Shown one piece after another: positions 6,305 through 6,365 of a stretch of 6,365 nt of DNA. The notes under the pieces were generated by a model. The model did not search any database and had not been told where the DNA came from. It saw only the letters and a list, made by a program, of their open reading frames with translations. The translations under genes were made by a program, and so were the position numbers. This DNA comes from Butyrivibrio sp. (GTDB lineage: Bacteria; Bacillota_A; Clostridia; Lachnospirales; Lachnospiraceae): contig JAGOGF010000139.1 of NCBI GenBank assembly GCA_017996845.1, forward strand, positions 1 to 6,365, in the 5' to 3' direction. Position 1 is the stretch's first letter; every line of letters begins with the position of its first letter.

Positions 6305-6365
6305 ATGGTCAGATCTTTATATTCAGCTGTTTCCGGATTAAATACGCACATGAATGAAATGGATG
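6305..6365 (+). CDS. flgE: Flagellar hook/hook-basal-body protein, N-terminal fragment
   Basis: Only the first 20 codons are inside the window. They read MVRSLYSAVSGL followed by NTHMNEMD, the N-terminal signature of flagellar axial proteins, in which a RSLYSGVSGL-type segment is followed by a helix ending MDVIGNNIANVNT. This segment forms part of the coiled-coil core that lets rod, hook and hook-filament proteins assemble after export through the flagellar type III apparatus. The form RSLYS-x-VSGL is closest to the hook protein FlgE as I remember Firmicute sequences. FlgF/FlgG-like rod proteins share the pattern, so the exact paralogue is uncertain. Start chosen by AGGAGG at 6293-6298. A sigma-D-like promoter and a hairpin leader precede it, and it probably begins a flagellar transcript separate from the YhgE genes. 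Confidence 0.75.
   Translation, partial: MVRSLYSAVSGLNTHMNEMD

Noticed and set aside
6276..6341. Possible 21-codon leader ORF (ATG at 6276) overlapping the flagellar start out of frame, with GGAG at 6266-6269
   Set aside because: Too short to assess and its start lies inside the proposed hairpin. It is more simply explained as chance, though conservation in relatives would revive it as a translational regulator.

Overview
The window looks like part of a chromosome from a motile, low-to-moderate-GC Firmicute, most likely a clostridium of the Lachnospiraceae type. The reasons are strong AGGAGG-type ribosome binding sites, tightly packed same-strand genes, a family II (DHH/DHHA2) pyrophosphatase, a TcdA-like protein with a cysteine-rich segment that I recall from clostridial homologues, a tandem pair of YhgE/Pip membrane proteins, and the start of a flagellar hook-type gene. 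This placement comes from sequence character and remembered families, not from a database search.

Layout, all on the plus strand: (1) 1-421, the last 139 codons of manganese-dependent inorganic pyrophosphatase (ppaC). (2) 452-1270, tcdA, an E1-like ATP-dependent dehydratase that cyclises the tRNA modification t6A to ct6A. (3) 1267-3525, a 752-residue YhgE/Pip-family membrane protein whose ATG overlaps the tcdA stop codon. (4) 3542-4045, a 167-residue protein of unknown function with a lysine-rich N-terminus and two membrane segments. (5) 4029-6182, a second YhgE/Pip protein of 717 residues, starting inside gene 4 behind a perfect Shine-Dalgarno sequence. (6) 6183-6304, a 122-base gap with a promoter-like element (flagellar sigma-D type, overlapping a possible sigma-A type) and an RNA hairpin with GGA motifs just before a strong Shine-Dalgarno. 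(7) 6305 to the end, the first 20 codons of a flagellar hook/rod protein.

Genes 1-5 have gaps of 30 and 16 bases and overlaps of 4 and 17 bases, with no visible terminator or clear internal promoter, so they are probably one transcription unit. Pyrophosphatase and TcdA are housekeeping enzymes. The following three genes form a separate module: two related but anciently diverged YhgE/Pip proteins flanking a small membrane protein. The overlap and spacing suggest co-expression and perhaps a membrane complex. No ATPase, WXG100 protein or other type VII secretion component is in view.

The most interesting parts are the YhgE - small membrane protein - YhgE cassette, whose function I cannot assign, and the leader of the flagellar gene, which combines a sigma-D-like promoter with a hairpin presenting GGA next to the ribosome binding site, as expected for CsrA control.
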